A stretch of 64,000 nucleotides of DNA. Source: Leifsonia shinshuensis (GTDB taxonomy: Bacteria > Actinomycetota > Actinomycetes > Actinomycetales > Microbacteriaceae). Numbering within the stretch: position 1 is the first letter of the stretch; each line of letters starts with the position of its first letter. Below the pieces are notes generated by a model. The model made no database searches. It saw nothing but the letters and a program-made list of their open reading frames with translations, and was not told where the DNA came from. A program made the translations under genes and the position numbers. This document shows positions 42,521-50,792 of this stretch, one piece after another. The stretch is taken from NCBI RefSeq assembly GCF_022606355.1, contig NZ_JAHHZQ010000004.1, positions 372,001 to 436,000 of the forward strand, in the 5' to 3' direction.

Positions 42521-43552
42521 ATGACGGAGCGCATCGTGCTCGCGCTCGACGGCGGGCAGTCGGGGACGCTCGCCGTCGTCGGGACGACGTCCGGACGGAT
42601 CCTCGGCGTCGGTGCGGGCGGCCCCATCCGCCACCATGACGAGGCGGACGCCGAGACGGTCGCGCGGGACAGCGTCACTTCTGCTCTCGACGCCGCCTAC
42701 GGCGAGGCGGGCCTCGTCGCCGCGGCCGACGCCTGCTGCCTGTCGATGACCGGCTCCTCCGGTTTCGTCGAGGCCGTCGTCGCCGAGCGTGTGCACCCCG
42801 GACGGATGGACGTGCTCGCCAGCGATGCGATCGCCGCCCTCGCCGCAGGAACCGGTCGCGCCGTCGGAGTCGTCGTCATCGCCGGCACCGGGAGCGTCGC
42901 CTATGCCGCGTCAGCGGACGGCTCCGCCATCGACCGCGGCGGGTGGGGCTGGTTCATGGGCGACGAGGGGAGTGGATTCTGGATCGCCGTGCAGGCCCTC
43001 CGCGCAGCCGCCCTCGGTTTCGACGGCGTCGGTCCGGCCACCGAGCTCTCCGAGCTGCTCCCCGCGGCCCTCGGCTTCGACACGCTGCGCGAGGTGTACA
43101 ACGCGGTCACGGGCGGGGCTGTCGACCGGTCGCGGATTGCGGCGCTCGCGCGCCCGGTGCTGGAGCTGTCGCGCGCGGGAGACCCGGTCGCCGGCCGCAT
43201 CGTCGCCGAAGCCGCGGAGGCGCTCGAGCGGCTCGTGCTCGGCACGGTATCCGCTGCACCCTGGCTCGCCGACCATGAGCGCTCCGTCGTCTTCGGCGGC
43301 GGTGTGCTGAGCCCGGCGAGTCCCGTCGCCGTCGCGCTCGCCTCCCGTCTCGCGCACTCGCTGCCCGGCTTCGCGGTCGTCCCGTCGGACCTCCCGCCCG
43401 CGGCGGGCGCATACTTCCTCGCCCTGCACTCGTGCGGCGTCGACGTCGACGCCGCGATGCTCGCCTCGGTGAGCGAGCAGTTCCGCTCGCGCGCGATCCA
43501 GACGGGCAAGAACTCACCCCATCATGACAATCCCGCCACGAAGGAGTCCTGA
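42521..43552 (+). CDS. Sugar kinase, BadF/BadG (N-acetylglucosamine kinase-like) family
   Basis: 343 residues of the ASKHA fold. Phosphate 1 motif LALDGGQSGTLAVVG, phosphate 2 motif VVVIAGTGSVAYA, and GGVLSPASPVAVAL near the adenosine site. Relatives phosphorylate GlcNAc or ManNAc at C6; the next gene (NanE) uses ManNAc-6-P, which fits. First gene of a four-gene operon with AAGGGAGAGG before ATG. Confidence 0.88.
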   Translation: MTERIVLALDGGQSGTLAVVGTTSGRILGVGAGGPIRHHDEADAETVARDSVTSALDAAYGEAGLVAAADACCLSMTGSSGFVEAVVAERVHPGRMDVLASDAIAALAAGTGRAVGVVVIAGTGSVAYAASADGSAIDRGGWGWFMGDEGSGFWIAVQALRAAALGFDGVGPATELSELLPAALGFDTLREVYNAVTGGAVDRSRIAALARPVLELSRAGDPVAGRIVAEAAEALERLVLGTVSAAPWLADHERSVVFGGGVLSPASPVAVALASRLAHSLPGFAVVPSDLPPAAGAYFLALHSCGVDVDAAMLASVSEQFRSRAIQTGKNSPHHDNPATKES

Positions 43553-43553
43553 C

Positions 43554-44282
43554 ATGGACACTGCATCCACCGCCCGAAGCCGGGAGGCGCTCGTCGACGA
43601 CCTGATCGGCACCGTCATCATCTCGTGCCAGGCCGGTCCGGAGAGCCCGCTGAACGAGCCGCGGATCATCGCCGCCCTCGCGGCGAGCGCCGAGCTCGGA
43701 GGCGCGGCCGGCTTCCGCGTCGACACGCCGGAGAACATCCGGGCCGTCCGGCAGGTGTCCGCCAAGCCGATCCTCGGGATCAACAAGGTCTATCGCGGCG
43801 GTTCGGACGTCTTCATCACCCCGACGCTCGCGGACGCCCTCGCGATCGTCGAGGCTGGCGCCGATGTCGTCGCCATCGACGGCACCGTGCGGCCCCGCCC
43901 CGGTGGCGAGACGTTCGCCGACATCGTGACGGCGCTGCACGCCAGGGGCGTTCCCGTGATGGCGGACATCGCGACCCCCGAGGACGCCGAGGCGGCGGCG
44001 GCCGCCGGCGCCGACATCGTCGCGACCACCCTCGCGGGCTACACGGCAGAGACCGAGTGGCTCAGCAAGGACGAGCCGGCCTGGGAACTCCTGGCCGCCA
44101 TCCGCGACCTCCCGGTGCCGGTTTTCGTGGAGGGCAGGATCTGGACGAGGGAGCACGCCGTCCTCGCGCTGGACCGGGGCGCCTCCAGCGTCATCATCGG
44201 CTCCGCCGTGACCGTCCCCCAGTTCATCACGCAGCGTTTCGTCGCTGCTCTGGAGTCGCGCACGGCCGAGGTCGCCCGGTGA
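43554..44282 (+). CDS. nanE: N-acetylmannosamine-6-phosphate 2-epimerase
   Basis: 242 residues, a TIM barrel of the NanE family that converts ManNAc-6-P to GlcNAc-6-P. The start IISCQAGPESPLNEPRIIAA is diagnostic; GINKVYRGGSDVFITPT, VAIDGTVRPRP and the end ASSVIIGSAVTVPQFITQRF follow. AAGGAG before ATG and a 1-bp gap after the kinase. It places this operon in ManNAc/sialic-acid or related amino sugar catabolism, although no NanA lyase is in the window. Confidence 0.93.
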   Translation: MDTASTARSREALVDDLIGTVIISCQAGPESPLNEPRIIAALAASAELGGAAGFRVDTPENIRAVRQVSAKPILGINKVYRGGSDVFITPTLADALAIVEAGADVVAIDGTVRPRPGGETFADIVTALHARGVPVMADIATPEDAEAAAAAGADIVATTLAGYTAETEWLSKDEPAWELLAAIRDLPVPVFVEGRIWTREHAVLALDRGASSVIIGSAVTVPQFITQRFVAALESRTAEVAR

Positions 44283-45025
44283 GCGCCGCCGACCGCTACT
44301 TCGCCGAGCTCCAGGAGCGCTTCGCCGGTCTCGCCGAGCGTCAGAAGCCGGCCATCCGCGAAGCGGGGGAGCTCGGGACGCGCGCGCTCCTCGAGCGCCG
44401 GCCACTGCACATCCATGACACCGGCCACCTGGTGAATCACGAGTTGATCGCACGCACGGGCGGCCTCGCCGCCTTCACCGCGCTCACCTTCGGTGCGACG
44501 GTCGAGCGGGAGAACGAGTGGATCGCCGAGACGCGAGGCGCAGCGGGGTCGGCGGAGGACAGCGCACGCGCCCTGGTGGACTGGCTCTTCCTGCAGGGCA
44601 CTGTCGTCGAGGGAGACGTGCTGTTCCTGAGCTCCGTCTCCGGCACGAACGTGCTGGTCGTCGAGCTCGCCCGGCAGGCGCGCCGCCGCGGAGTCTCGGT
44701 GATCGCCCTCACCGGCGCGGAGTTCTCCGCCGGACTCGCGGCGCAGCACTCCTCCGGGACCCGGCTGTTCGAGAACGCCGACGTCGTGCTCGACGAGGAA
44801 GTGCCGCGCGGTGACGCGTTCCTGACCGTCGCCGGCCTCGAGAGCGCCGTCGTCCCCTGGTCGGGGATCTCCGCCGCCGCCCTGATGTGGGCCGTGACCG
44901 CCCAGATCGTCGAGGGCTGCGTGCGGGCGGGCCTCCCGCCGACCGTCTACACGAGCGTCAACCTCCCCGGCGGCCCGGAGGCCTATGCCCGCACCCGGGC
45001 GGACTACCGAGAGCTGGGCCGGTGA
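44279..45025 (+). CDS. SIS-domain phosphosugar protein (1)
   Basis: 248 residues. A SIS fold with DVLFLSSVSGTNVLVVELAR (phosphosugar-binding Ser/Thr loop) and VSVIALTGAEFSAGLAAQHS. It resembles sugar isomerase domain proteins but lacks an obvious GlmS- or NagB-type catalytic signature. GTG start overlaps the NanE stop. It is paired with a second SIS protein and could form a heteromer that isomerises or deaminates the sugar phosphate. Confidence 0.82.
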   Translation: MSAADRYFAELQERFAGLAERQKPAIREAGELGTRALLERRPLHIHDTGHLVNHELIARTGGLAAFTALTFGATVERENEWIAETRGAAGSAEDSARALVDWLFLQGTVVEGDVLFLSSVSGTNVLVVELARQARRRGVSVIALTGAEFSAGLAAQHSSGTRLFENADVVLDEEVPRGDAFLTVAGLESAVVPWSGISAAALMWAVTAQIVEGCVRAGLPPTVYTSVNLPGGPEAYARTRADYRELGR

Positions 45026-45777
45026 GCGACGACGGGGTGGCGCCCGCCTACAGCGGCTACCTGACCACCGTCCAAGAGCTGATCGGGCGGGCGATGGACG
45101 ACCACACGGAGGTCGCGGTCGCCACCGTCGCACGCATCGCGGCCGACCGGATCTCGGACGGGCGGGTGCTCTACGTCTTCGGGGCGAGCCACGCCGGGCT
45201 GCTCGTGCAGGACCTCTTCTATCGCGCGGGCGGCCTCGTTCCCGTCCAGCCCATCCTGCCGCGCGCCCTGATGCTCGATCACAAGCCGGTCACCGACACG
45301 TCCGTGCTCGAGCGGAGCCCCGGAGTCGCCAGCACGTTCCTCGAGGACTCCACGCTCGGCGACGGGGATCTGCTGCTCGTCGTCTCGGTCTCCGGCCGCA
45401 ACGCCGTGCCCGTGGAGATGTGCCTGCAGGCGCAGCGCCGGGGCGCGACGGTCGTGGCCCTGACCGCGCTGGCCTATTCGGCGTCGGTCACCGGGAGGGA
45501 GGTGCCGCGGCTCTTCGAAGTCGCCGACCACGTCATCGACCTGCCCGCGAGCGTCGGCGACGCGATCGTCTCGCTCGGCGACGACCTCCCGCGGGTCGGT
45601 CCGGTATCGTCAGCCGTCGGGTCGGCGATGCTGCACGGCCTCATGGTCGAGATCGCGAGCGAGCTGCTGCGGAGGGGCATCCGGCCTCCGGTGTTCGCGA
45701 GCGCGAACCTCGACAGCTCCGCGGAATGGAACGCGGCCCAGATCGCAGCCTGGCAGGACCGCCTCGACTATCTGTAG
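45022..45777 (+). CDS. SIS-domain phosphosugar protein (2)
   Basis: 251 residues. SIS fold: GRVLYVFGASHAGLLVQDLF, LLLVVSVSGRNAVPVEMCLQ and GATVVALTALAYSASVTGRE. It matches the sugar isomerase domain-containing group. GTG overlaps the previous stop (GTGA). It is distantly related to the preceding gene, so the pair may derive from a duplication. A strong hairpin lies after the stop. The substrate is inferred from context only. Confidence 0.85.
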   Translation: MSDDGVAPAYSGYLTTVQELIGRAMDDHTEVAVATVARIAADRISDGRVLYVFGASHAGLLVQDLFYRAGGLVPVQPILPRALMLDHKPVTDTSVLERSPGVASTFLEDSTLGDGDLLLVVSVSGRNAVPVEMCLQAQRRGATVVALTALAYSASVTGREVPRLFEVADHVIDLPASVGDAIVSLGDDLPRVGPVSSAVGSAMLHGLMVEIASELLRRGIRPPVFASANLDSSAEWNAAQIAAWQDRLDYL

Positions 45778-45830
45778 CCGCCGAGCGGTCCCGGCGCGCT
45801 CGAGGCGCGACCGCGCCGGGTCGCACGGAG

Positions 45831-45862
45831 ACGGGGTGGGAGCCGATCGGCTCCCACCCCGT
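45831..45862. terminator. 32-bp perfect palindrome, bidirectional terminator
   Basis: Arms ACGGGGTGGGAGCCGA and TCGGCTCCCACCCCGT meet without a loop, with further pairing outside (GCACG/TGTGC). It lies between converging genes, so it can end both. Confidence 0.8.
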
Positions 45863-45879
45863 TCGTGTGCCGTGCGCGA

Positions 45880-47016
45880 TCAGTGCAGGCCGACCTCGAT
45901 GAACCAGCCCGCCTCGTTGTCGTACCACTCACCGCACGGCGTGACGCCGCAGGTGGTCGGATAGGTCCAGCCGCCGGAGAGGAACCGGCTGCGCAGGTTC
46001 GTGACGTACGTCGTCGCGTGCGCCGAGTCACCCATCAGCTGGGCGACCCGGGCGACGGACGTCCACGAGTAGTTGTCGGGGACCGAGTTGTACCAGGTCG
46101 GGAACGAGGTCGTGAACTGCGTCCACCCTGCTGTGGCTTTGGCGCTGGTGGGCGACACCACGCCGTAGAGCGTCGGCCACAGCTGGGCGACTCCGTCGGC
46201 GTAGAACGTCGTGGTGTTGCTCGGGGTGGCGTAGGCCCAGTCCCAGCTGTTGTTCGTGGAGTTCCAGAGCTTGGACACGATCGCGTTCTTCGTGGTCGTC
46301 GCCCAGCTCTGGTAGTACGTCGACTGGCTCGTGCGGCCGAGGGTCTGCTCCAGGGCGGCGAAGTCGACGAGTCCCGAGTACACCTCAGCGTTGTCCATCG
46401 TGTACGCGACCGGATAGCTCGGCTTCGCGAGCGTGAGCCCGGAGTCGGGTCCGCTCGCGATCCGCACGCCGGTGGTGCCGCTGTAGGTGAGCAGGTTGGC
46501 GATCGCCTCGTAGGTGAGGATGTTCGCCGAGACGTACGACCGCAGCGATGCGTCCCCGCTCTGGTACGCCTTCAGCGCGAGGTTGAGCGTCGTCGACGCG
46601 TAGCTGTCGACCGAGTCGAAGTCGCCGGTCGGGGTGAGCGCTCCCGTCGTCGCGTTGTAGTCGTAATCGAACACGCTGTAGGCGGGGACGTTCGTCGACG
46701 CGGCGTTGAGGTGGGCCAGATACCACTTCATCCATTTGAGCGCCGCCGATCGGGAGGTGGCCGTGTTGGCGTCGATCAGGCCGATCGCCGCCACGTTGGC
46801 GAAGTAGGGCATGACGAGGCTGTTGGCTCCCACGATCGCGCCGCTCGGCAGCTGCTTCGACGTGATGAAGTTCACCTGCTCGGTGATCCAGCTTGACGGC
46901 ACGACCGCCTGGGCCGAGGTGGCGGGGATGACGGCGGCCGCTGTGGCGGCGATCGCGACAGCGGCGGCGCCCCATCGCGTCCTCCGCTTCCGTTCGGTGC
47001 GGGTGTGCATTCGCAT
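45880..47016 (-). CDS. Secreted protein, probable (alpha/alpha)-barrel glycosidase or lyase
   Basis: 378 residues. A Sec-type signal peptide ends near VIPATSAQA (residue ~37). The mature part is rich in Trp, Tyr, Ser and Thr with repeated helical hairpin patterns (SLVMPYFANVAAIGLIDANT; DNAEVYSGLVDFAALEQTL; SWDWAYATPSNTTTFYADGV), suggesting an (alpha/alpha)6 barrel, as in many glycosidases and lyases. It has GAGG before ATG and its promoter carries the same operator as the importer and kinase operons, so it may release the sugar. No precise family assigned. Confidence 0.7.
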   Translation of the reverse strand: MRMHTRTERKRRTRWGAAAVAIAATAAAVIPATSAQAVVPSSWITEQVNFITSKQLPSGAIVGANSLVMPYFANVAAIGLIDANTATSRSAALKWMKWYLAHLNAASTNVPAYSVFDYDYNATTGALTPTGDFDSVDSYASTTLNLALKAYQSGDASLRSYVSANILTYEAIANLLTYSGTTGVRIASGPDSGLTLAKPSYPVAYTMDNAEVYSGLVDFAALEQTLGRTSQSTYYQSWATTTKNAIVSKLWNSTNNSWDWAYATPSNTTTFYADGVAQLWPTLYGVVSPTSAKATAGWTQFTTSFPTWYNSVPDNYSWTSVARVAQLMGDSAHATTYVTNLRSRFLSGGWTYPTTCGVTPCGEWYDNEAGWFIEVGLH

Positions 47017-47071
47017 GAAGACCTCCTGACGAGTGGATGCGCGCGGTCGTGCGCGCACATCTCAAGTTAAT

Positions 47072-47096
47072 AATGGTATTGACCATTGCGTGTCAA
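47072..47096 (-). promoter_or_regulatory. Secreted-protein promoter with GntR operator (site 3)
   Basis: Minus strand -35 TTGACA (47091-47096); the operator AATGGTATTGACCATT (47072-47087), which reads AATGGTCAATACCATT on the minus strand, lies directly downstream, followed by TATTAA-like -10 sequence. The same layout as site 1. Confidence 0.7.
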
Positions 47097-47166
47097 TGAG
47101 TGAAATTGCCTTGCTTTGAATGACATTGACGACAGATATTGGTCTGTAGCATTCGCGTCGCAACAA

Positions 47167-47188
47167 AATGCAACCCATGGGTTGCATT
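47167..47188. promoter_or_regulatory. 22-bp perfect palindrome, probable ArsR operator
   Basis: Arms AATGCAACCCA and TGGGTTGCATT, 56 nt before the AHSA1 gene. A looser copy of the half-site (TGCAACCATTGCATTGC) follows at about 47201-47219. The ArsR-type repressor encoded in this operon is the likely ligand. Confidence 0.7.
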
Positions 47189-47243
47189 ACGTTCGCTAAT
47201 CTGCAACCATTGCATTGCACATGAACCAGAGACGGGAGAGATC

Positions 47244-47717
47244 ATGAGCATTGCGAACGAGTCGGCAGTCATCGACGACGAGGCCTTCGCGGTCCGCCGG
47301 ACGATCCACATCGCGGCGCCGGTGCCCCGGGTGTGGGCGGCGGTGACCGAGCCGGCGCACATCTCCGAGTGGTTCGGGCGCGTCGAGCTCGACGGGGCGG
47401 GGACGGGAGCCGAGGGCTCGATGACGTTCCCGGGCCGTCGACTGCCCTTGCGCGTCCAGGCCATCGACGAGCCCCGCAGCGTCACCTATCTGTGGAACAA
47501 CGACGACGCGCTGGGAGAGCCGCCCGCCGAGTTCGACGAGGGCACTGCGACCTCCTTCACGTTCACCCTCGAAGCCGTGCAGGGAGGCACCCGGCTGACG
47601 GTCGTCGAGACCGGCTTCGAGCGGACCTCGGACGCGGGTGCCAACATGGCGAGCCACCGCGCCGGCTGGACGATCGAGCTCGACAAGCTCGTCGCACTGG
47701 TCGAGGCCGGAGCGTGA
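47244..47717 (+). CDS. SRPBCC/AHSA1-family protein
   Basis: 157 residues. AHSA1-like fold: TIHIAAPVPRVWAAVTEPAH and SEWFGRVELDG at the start, TSFTFTLEAVQGGTRLTVVETGF, and a C-terminal helix SHRAGWTIELDKLVALVEA. Such proteins bind hydrophobic ligands in a helix-grip cavity and often pair with ArsR-type regulators, as here. GGGAGAG ribosome-binding site; the stop overlaps the next GTG. Confidence 0.9.
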   Translation: MSIANESAVIDDEAFAVRRTIHIAAPVPRVWAAVTEPAHISEWFGRVELDGAGTGAEGSMTFPGRRLPLRVQAIDEPRSVTYLWNNDDALGEPPAEFDEGTATSFTFTLEAVQGGTRLTVVETGFERTSDAGANMASHRAGWTIELDKLVALVEAGA

Positions 47718-48040
47718 CGGCCACCGACCTCGTGCCGGTGCTCGCCGCGCTCGGGGACGAGAGCCGCTGGCGGGTCTTGGCGGCGCTCGGCGAGGGGGAC
47801 GCCTCGGCGTCCGCCCTCGCCGGGCGCCTCCCGATCAGTCGTCAGGCCATCGCGAAGCACCTCGGCGTGCTCCGCGAGGCCGGGCTCGTCGAGCCGGTCC
47901 GATCGGGACGCGAGGTGCAGTACCGCGTGCTCGGCGCGCACCTGCGTGACACCGCGAGCCGGCTCGACGCCATCGGCGCGGCGTGGGATCGCCGGCTGGC
48001 CGTCATCCGCGAGATCGCGGAACGGGACGAGGACGCCTAA
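47714..48040 (+). CDS. ArsR-family transcriptional regulator
   Basis: 108 residues. Winged HTH: LAALGDESRWRVLAALGEGD, LAGRLPISRQAIAKHLGVLREAGLV and wing VRSGREVQYRVL. No metal-binding Cys motif is seen, so it probably senses an organic signal. GTG start overlaps the AHSA1 stop (GTGA). Autoregulation through the upstream 22-bp palindrome is inferred. Its stop codon overlaps that of the converging gene. Confidence 0.92.
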   Translation: MTATDLVPVLAALGDESRWRVLAALGEGDASASALAGRLPISRQAIAKHLGVLREAGLVEPVRSGREVQYRVLGAHLRDTASRLDAIGAAWDRRLAVIREIAERDEDA

Positions 48041-48951
48041 CCCTCGTTCCTGCCCGCCCACTCCAGCACCCGCAGCGCCCGCAGGGTGTTCCAGCGGCTC
48101 GGCTCGCCCACGGTCTCCATCGCGAGGAGCGCGCGGCCCGAGTGCTCGTGGTCGAGCAGCCAGCGTCCGTCCGGCTGCCGGCGCGACCCGATGACGTCGA
48201 CGGCCTCCGTCACGCGCGGGTCGGCCGGTATCCCGGCGGCCCGCAGGTGGTCGAGTCCGCGCAGCAGGTCGAACGACCAGTAGTACGGGAAGCTGAACTC
48301 CATCCAGCTCTCATCGATGATCGAGCCGTCGCTGCGCCGGCGCATCAGGCCGCGCGCCAGCAGGTACTCGTGGCCGCGTTCGGTCGATCCGTCCACGTCG
48401 GTCGGGCCGCCAGCGTCGCGGTAGGCGACCAGGCCCTCCAGCGCGCAGATCGTGCTGTGGAACGAACCGGGCTCCTGGCGGGACTCGGCGTAGCAGTTCC
48501 AGCCGCCGTCGGTCTGCTGCTCGTTCAGCAGGCGCTCGACGATGAGCTCGCTCGGGTGGCCGAAGCGCGCCCCGGCGACGAGGACGCGCCCGTTGATGCA
48601 GGGCTCCACCTCGCCGTCGAAGAAGGGATGGTTCCACCACTCCTCGCCCCAGTCGACCTGCCGGACCACACGGTCGACGGCGAGGCGGGTGCGCTCGCCG
48701 TCCGCCGGCGCACCGAGCAGGGCGAGCAGCAGCATCGCGTCGTCGACCCCGACCCAGTCCTGCTGCGTCCACACGCCTTCGCCCCAGGTGCCGTCCTCCC
48801 GCTGGAGGTGGAGCAGCTCGGCGCCCCAGCCCGCCGTCTCGACCGTCGCGCGCTCGGCCGCGACGACGTCGTCCGGCTCGTGGAGCAGGTCGCGCCGCAC
48901 CTGCCACCGGATCGCCGGGTCCCCCTCCAGAAGCCAGTCGATGACATCCAC
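48037..48951 (-). CDS. Squalene-cyclase-like (alpha-toroid) protein
   Basis: 304 residues with repeated helix-turn motifs of the terpene cyclase/prenyltransferase toroid: LLHLQREDGTWGEGVWTQQD, LLNEQQTDGGWNCYAESRQE and RRQPDGRWLLDHEHSG. The DxDD motif of true cyclases is not seen, so a non-catalytic or unknown role is likely. GTG 48951 is chosen because TAGGGT lies 7 nt upstream. Convergent with the ArsR gene, with overlapping stops. Confidence 0.78.
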   Translation of the reverse strand: MDVIDWLLEGDPAIRWQVRRDLLHEPDDVVAAERATVETAGWGAELLHLQREDGTWGEGVWTQQDWVGVDDAMLLLALLGAPADGERTRLAVDRVVRQVDWGEEWWNHPFFDGEVEPCINGRVLVAGARFGHPSELIVERLLNEQQTDGGWNCYAESRQEPGSFHSTICALEGLVAYRDAGGPTDVDGSTERGHEYLLARGLMRRRSDGSIIDESWMEFSFPYYWSFDLLRGLDHLRAAGIPADPRVTEAVDVIGSRRQPDGRWLLDHEHSGRALLAMETVGEPSRWNTLRALRVLEWAGRNEG

Positions 48952-48992
48952 GGCGCACACCCTACCCCGTGCCCCGCCATCCGGGTACCGCC

Positions 48993-49055
48993 CGCCGAAG
49001 GGCACCCAAACGCCCCCGAAACGCCGTTTTCGGGGCGTCTGCGTGCCCCTCGGCG
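48993..49055. repeat. Palindromic intergenic repeat, family A (copy 3)
   Basis: Outer stem CGCCGAAGGGCAC paired with GTGCCCCTCGGCG, inner stem ACGCCCCCGAAA paired with TTTTCGGGGCGT. Downstream of the XRE regulator gene (minus strand) and upstream of the cyclase-like gene, so it terminates the former. Confidence 0.8.
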
Positions 49056-49061
49056 CCGGGT

Positions 49062-49898
49062 TCAGGCGAAGGACTGCGTGCCCAGGACGGCCAGCAGGGC
49101 CAGCTTCTCGGCCGCCTCGGTGCGCGGCGGCGCGGTGAGCACCAGCAGGCACTGCGACTGGTCCTCGGTGAACAGCGCCTGGCAGTCCAGCTCGATGGCG
49201 CCGAGTTCCGGATGGATGAGCGTCTTGTGGTCCTCGAACCGGCGCGCGACCTCGTGCCGTTCCCACAGTGCCGCGAACTCGGGGCTGCGCTCCAGCAGGG
49301 CACGCACGAGCTCGCCGGCGCGCGACTGCGGGCCGAGCGCCCCGTAGGCGTCGCGCAGGGAGGCCACCTGCGCGCGGCTCTGCCGGTCGCGGTCGGCCTC
49401 CGGGTACATCGCGCGCGCCGTCCGCGGGTCGGTGAACCAGCGGTAGTACTCGCTGCGCTCCAGCCCGGTGTAGCCGGAGCGGTCGCCGAGCAGGGCGACC
49501 GCAAGCCGGTTCTGCACGAGCGTCTCGCCGAGGTGGGACAGCACGAGCGCGGGGGTGTCGTCGAGCCGGTCGAGCACCCGCTGTAGTGCAGGAGGCACGT
49601 GCGCGGCGCCGAACCGGTCGGGCGTGTTGTGGCCGGCGATGCGGTACAGATAGTCGCGTTCGTCCGCGGTCAGCCGCAACGCCCGGGCCAGCGAGGCCAG
49701 CATCTGTTCGCTCGGCTGCGGCCCCCGGCGCTGCTCGAGGCGGGTGTAGTAGTCGTTGGACATCGCCGCCAGCAGGGCGACCTCCTCGCGCCGCAGGCCC
49801 GGTGCTCTGCGCCGCGGACCGGAAGGCAGCCCCACGTCCTCCGGGCGCAGCGCCTCGCGGTGTCGGCGGAGGAAGTCGGCGAGCGCGGTGCGATCCAT
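49062..49898 (-). CDS. XRE-family regulator with MmyB-like ligand domain
   Basis: 278 residues. HTH at ~10-75 (APGLRREEVALLAAMSNDYYT then RLEQRRGPQPS) and a MmyB-like PAS-type domain (NRLAVALLGDRSGYTGLERS; YPEADRDRQSRAQVASLR). Members usually repress an adjacent SDR or oxidoreductase gene and may bind a fatty-acid-like ligand. It diverges from exactly such an SDR gene. ATG at 49898 has GATGAT 6 nt upstream. Confidence 0.9.
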   Translation of the reverse strand: MDRTALADFLRRHREALRPEDVGLPSGPRRRAPGLRREEVALLAAMSNDYYTRLEQRRGPQPSEQMLASLARALRLTADERDYLYRIAGHNTPDRFGAAHVPPALQRVLDRLDDTPALVLSHLGETLVQNRLAVALLGDRSGYTGLERSEYYRWFTDPRTARAMYPEADRDRQSRAQVASLRDAYGALGPQSRAGELVRALLERSPEFAALWERHEVARRFEDHKTLIHPELGAIELDCQALFTEDQSQCLLVLTAPPRTEAAEKLALLAVLGTQSFA

Positions 49899-49999
49899 CC
49901 CTCCATCATCCGCCGTCGGCACCGGTCGAACCAGGGATCGCGGATCCCCCGATGAACGCTCCGCTCCCGCTCGCCCGCGACCGCCCGCACAGTGGGGGC

Positions 50000-50776
50000 A
50001 TGGACATCACAGGGAACACCGTCTTCATCCCCGGCGCGACCAGCGGCATCGGTCTCGCCCTCGCCGTCGCCCTGCACGACCGTGGCAACACCGTCGTCGT
50101 GGGAGGCCGCCGTGCCGAGCTGCTCGAGCGGATCGCCGCCGAGCACCCCGGCATCGACACCGTGCGCATCGACACCGCCGATCCCGACAGCATCCGCGAG
50201 GCGTCGGCGGCCGTGCTCGCCGCACACCCCGACCTGAACGTGCTGATCGCCATGGCCGGCATCATGCGCGTGGAGGACTGGCACAGCTCCGACGGGTTCC
50301 TGGCCTCGGCGGAGTCGATCGTCACCACCAACGTGCTCGGTCCGATCCGGTTGATCGCGGCGTTCGTCGAGCACCTGCAGACCCGGCCGGACGCCACCAT
50401 CGTCACGGTCTCGTCGGGGTTGGCGTTCACCCCGCTGACGGTCACCCCGAGCTACAACGCCAGCAAGGCGGCCATCCACATGCTCAGCGAGAGCATCCGG
50501 CTCCAGCTCGCCGACACCTCGGTGCGCGTGATGGAGCTGGTGCCGCCGGCGGTGCGCACCGGGCTGCTCCCCGGCCAGGAGGAGAGCGAGTTCGCGATGC
50601 CGCTCGACGAGTTCGTGGCCGAGGTCGTGCAGCTCATCGAGACGCAGCCGGACGCCACCGAGCTGCAGGTCGAGCGCGTCAAGTTCCTCCGCTACGGGGA
50701 GGCCCGCGGCGACTACGACCGCGTCGTCGAGATCCTCAACGCCTCCGACCCGCACGGCGCCGAGTCCGCCGCCTAA
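50000..50776 (+). CDS. SDR-family oxidoreductase (DltE-like)
   Basis: 258 residues. Rossmann motif GATSGIGLALAVAL, NAG-type motif IAMAGIM, and catalytic YNASKAA with the preceding Ser in TVSSGLAFTP. It belongs to the DltE-like subgroup of classical SDRs. CACAGT lies 6 nt before ATG; no Shine-Dalgarno. Divergent from the XRE/MmyB regulator, its probable controller. The substrate is unknown. Confidence 0.9.
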   Translation: MDITGNTVFIPGATSGIGLALAVALHDRGNTVVVGGRRAELLERIAAEHPGIDTVRIDTADPDSIREASAAVLAAHPDLNVLIAMAGIMRVEDWHSSDGFLASAESIVTTNVLGPIRLIAAFVEHLQTRPDATIVTVSSGLAFTPLTVTPSYNASKAAIHMLSESIRLQLADTSVRVMELVPPAVRTGLLPGQEESEFAMPLDEFVAEVVQLIETQPDATELQVERVKFLRYGEARGDYDRVVEILNASDPHGAESAA

Positions 50777-50792
50777 CGCACCCACTCCTCAT

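Noticed and set aside
42901-43509. Minus-strand open frames inside the kinase gene
   Set aside because: Antisense shadows with no ribosome-binding site or family resemblance.
43554-45777. Full sialic acid catabolic cluster
   Set aside because: NanE is present, but no NanA lyase, sialidase or sialic acid-specific transporter can be recognised, so only amino sugar catabolism is claimed.
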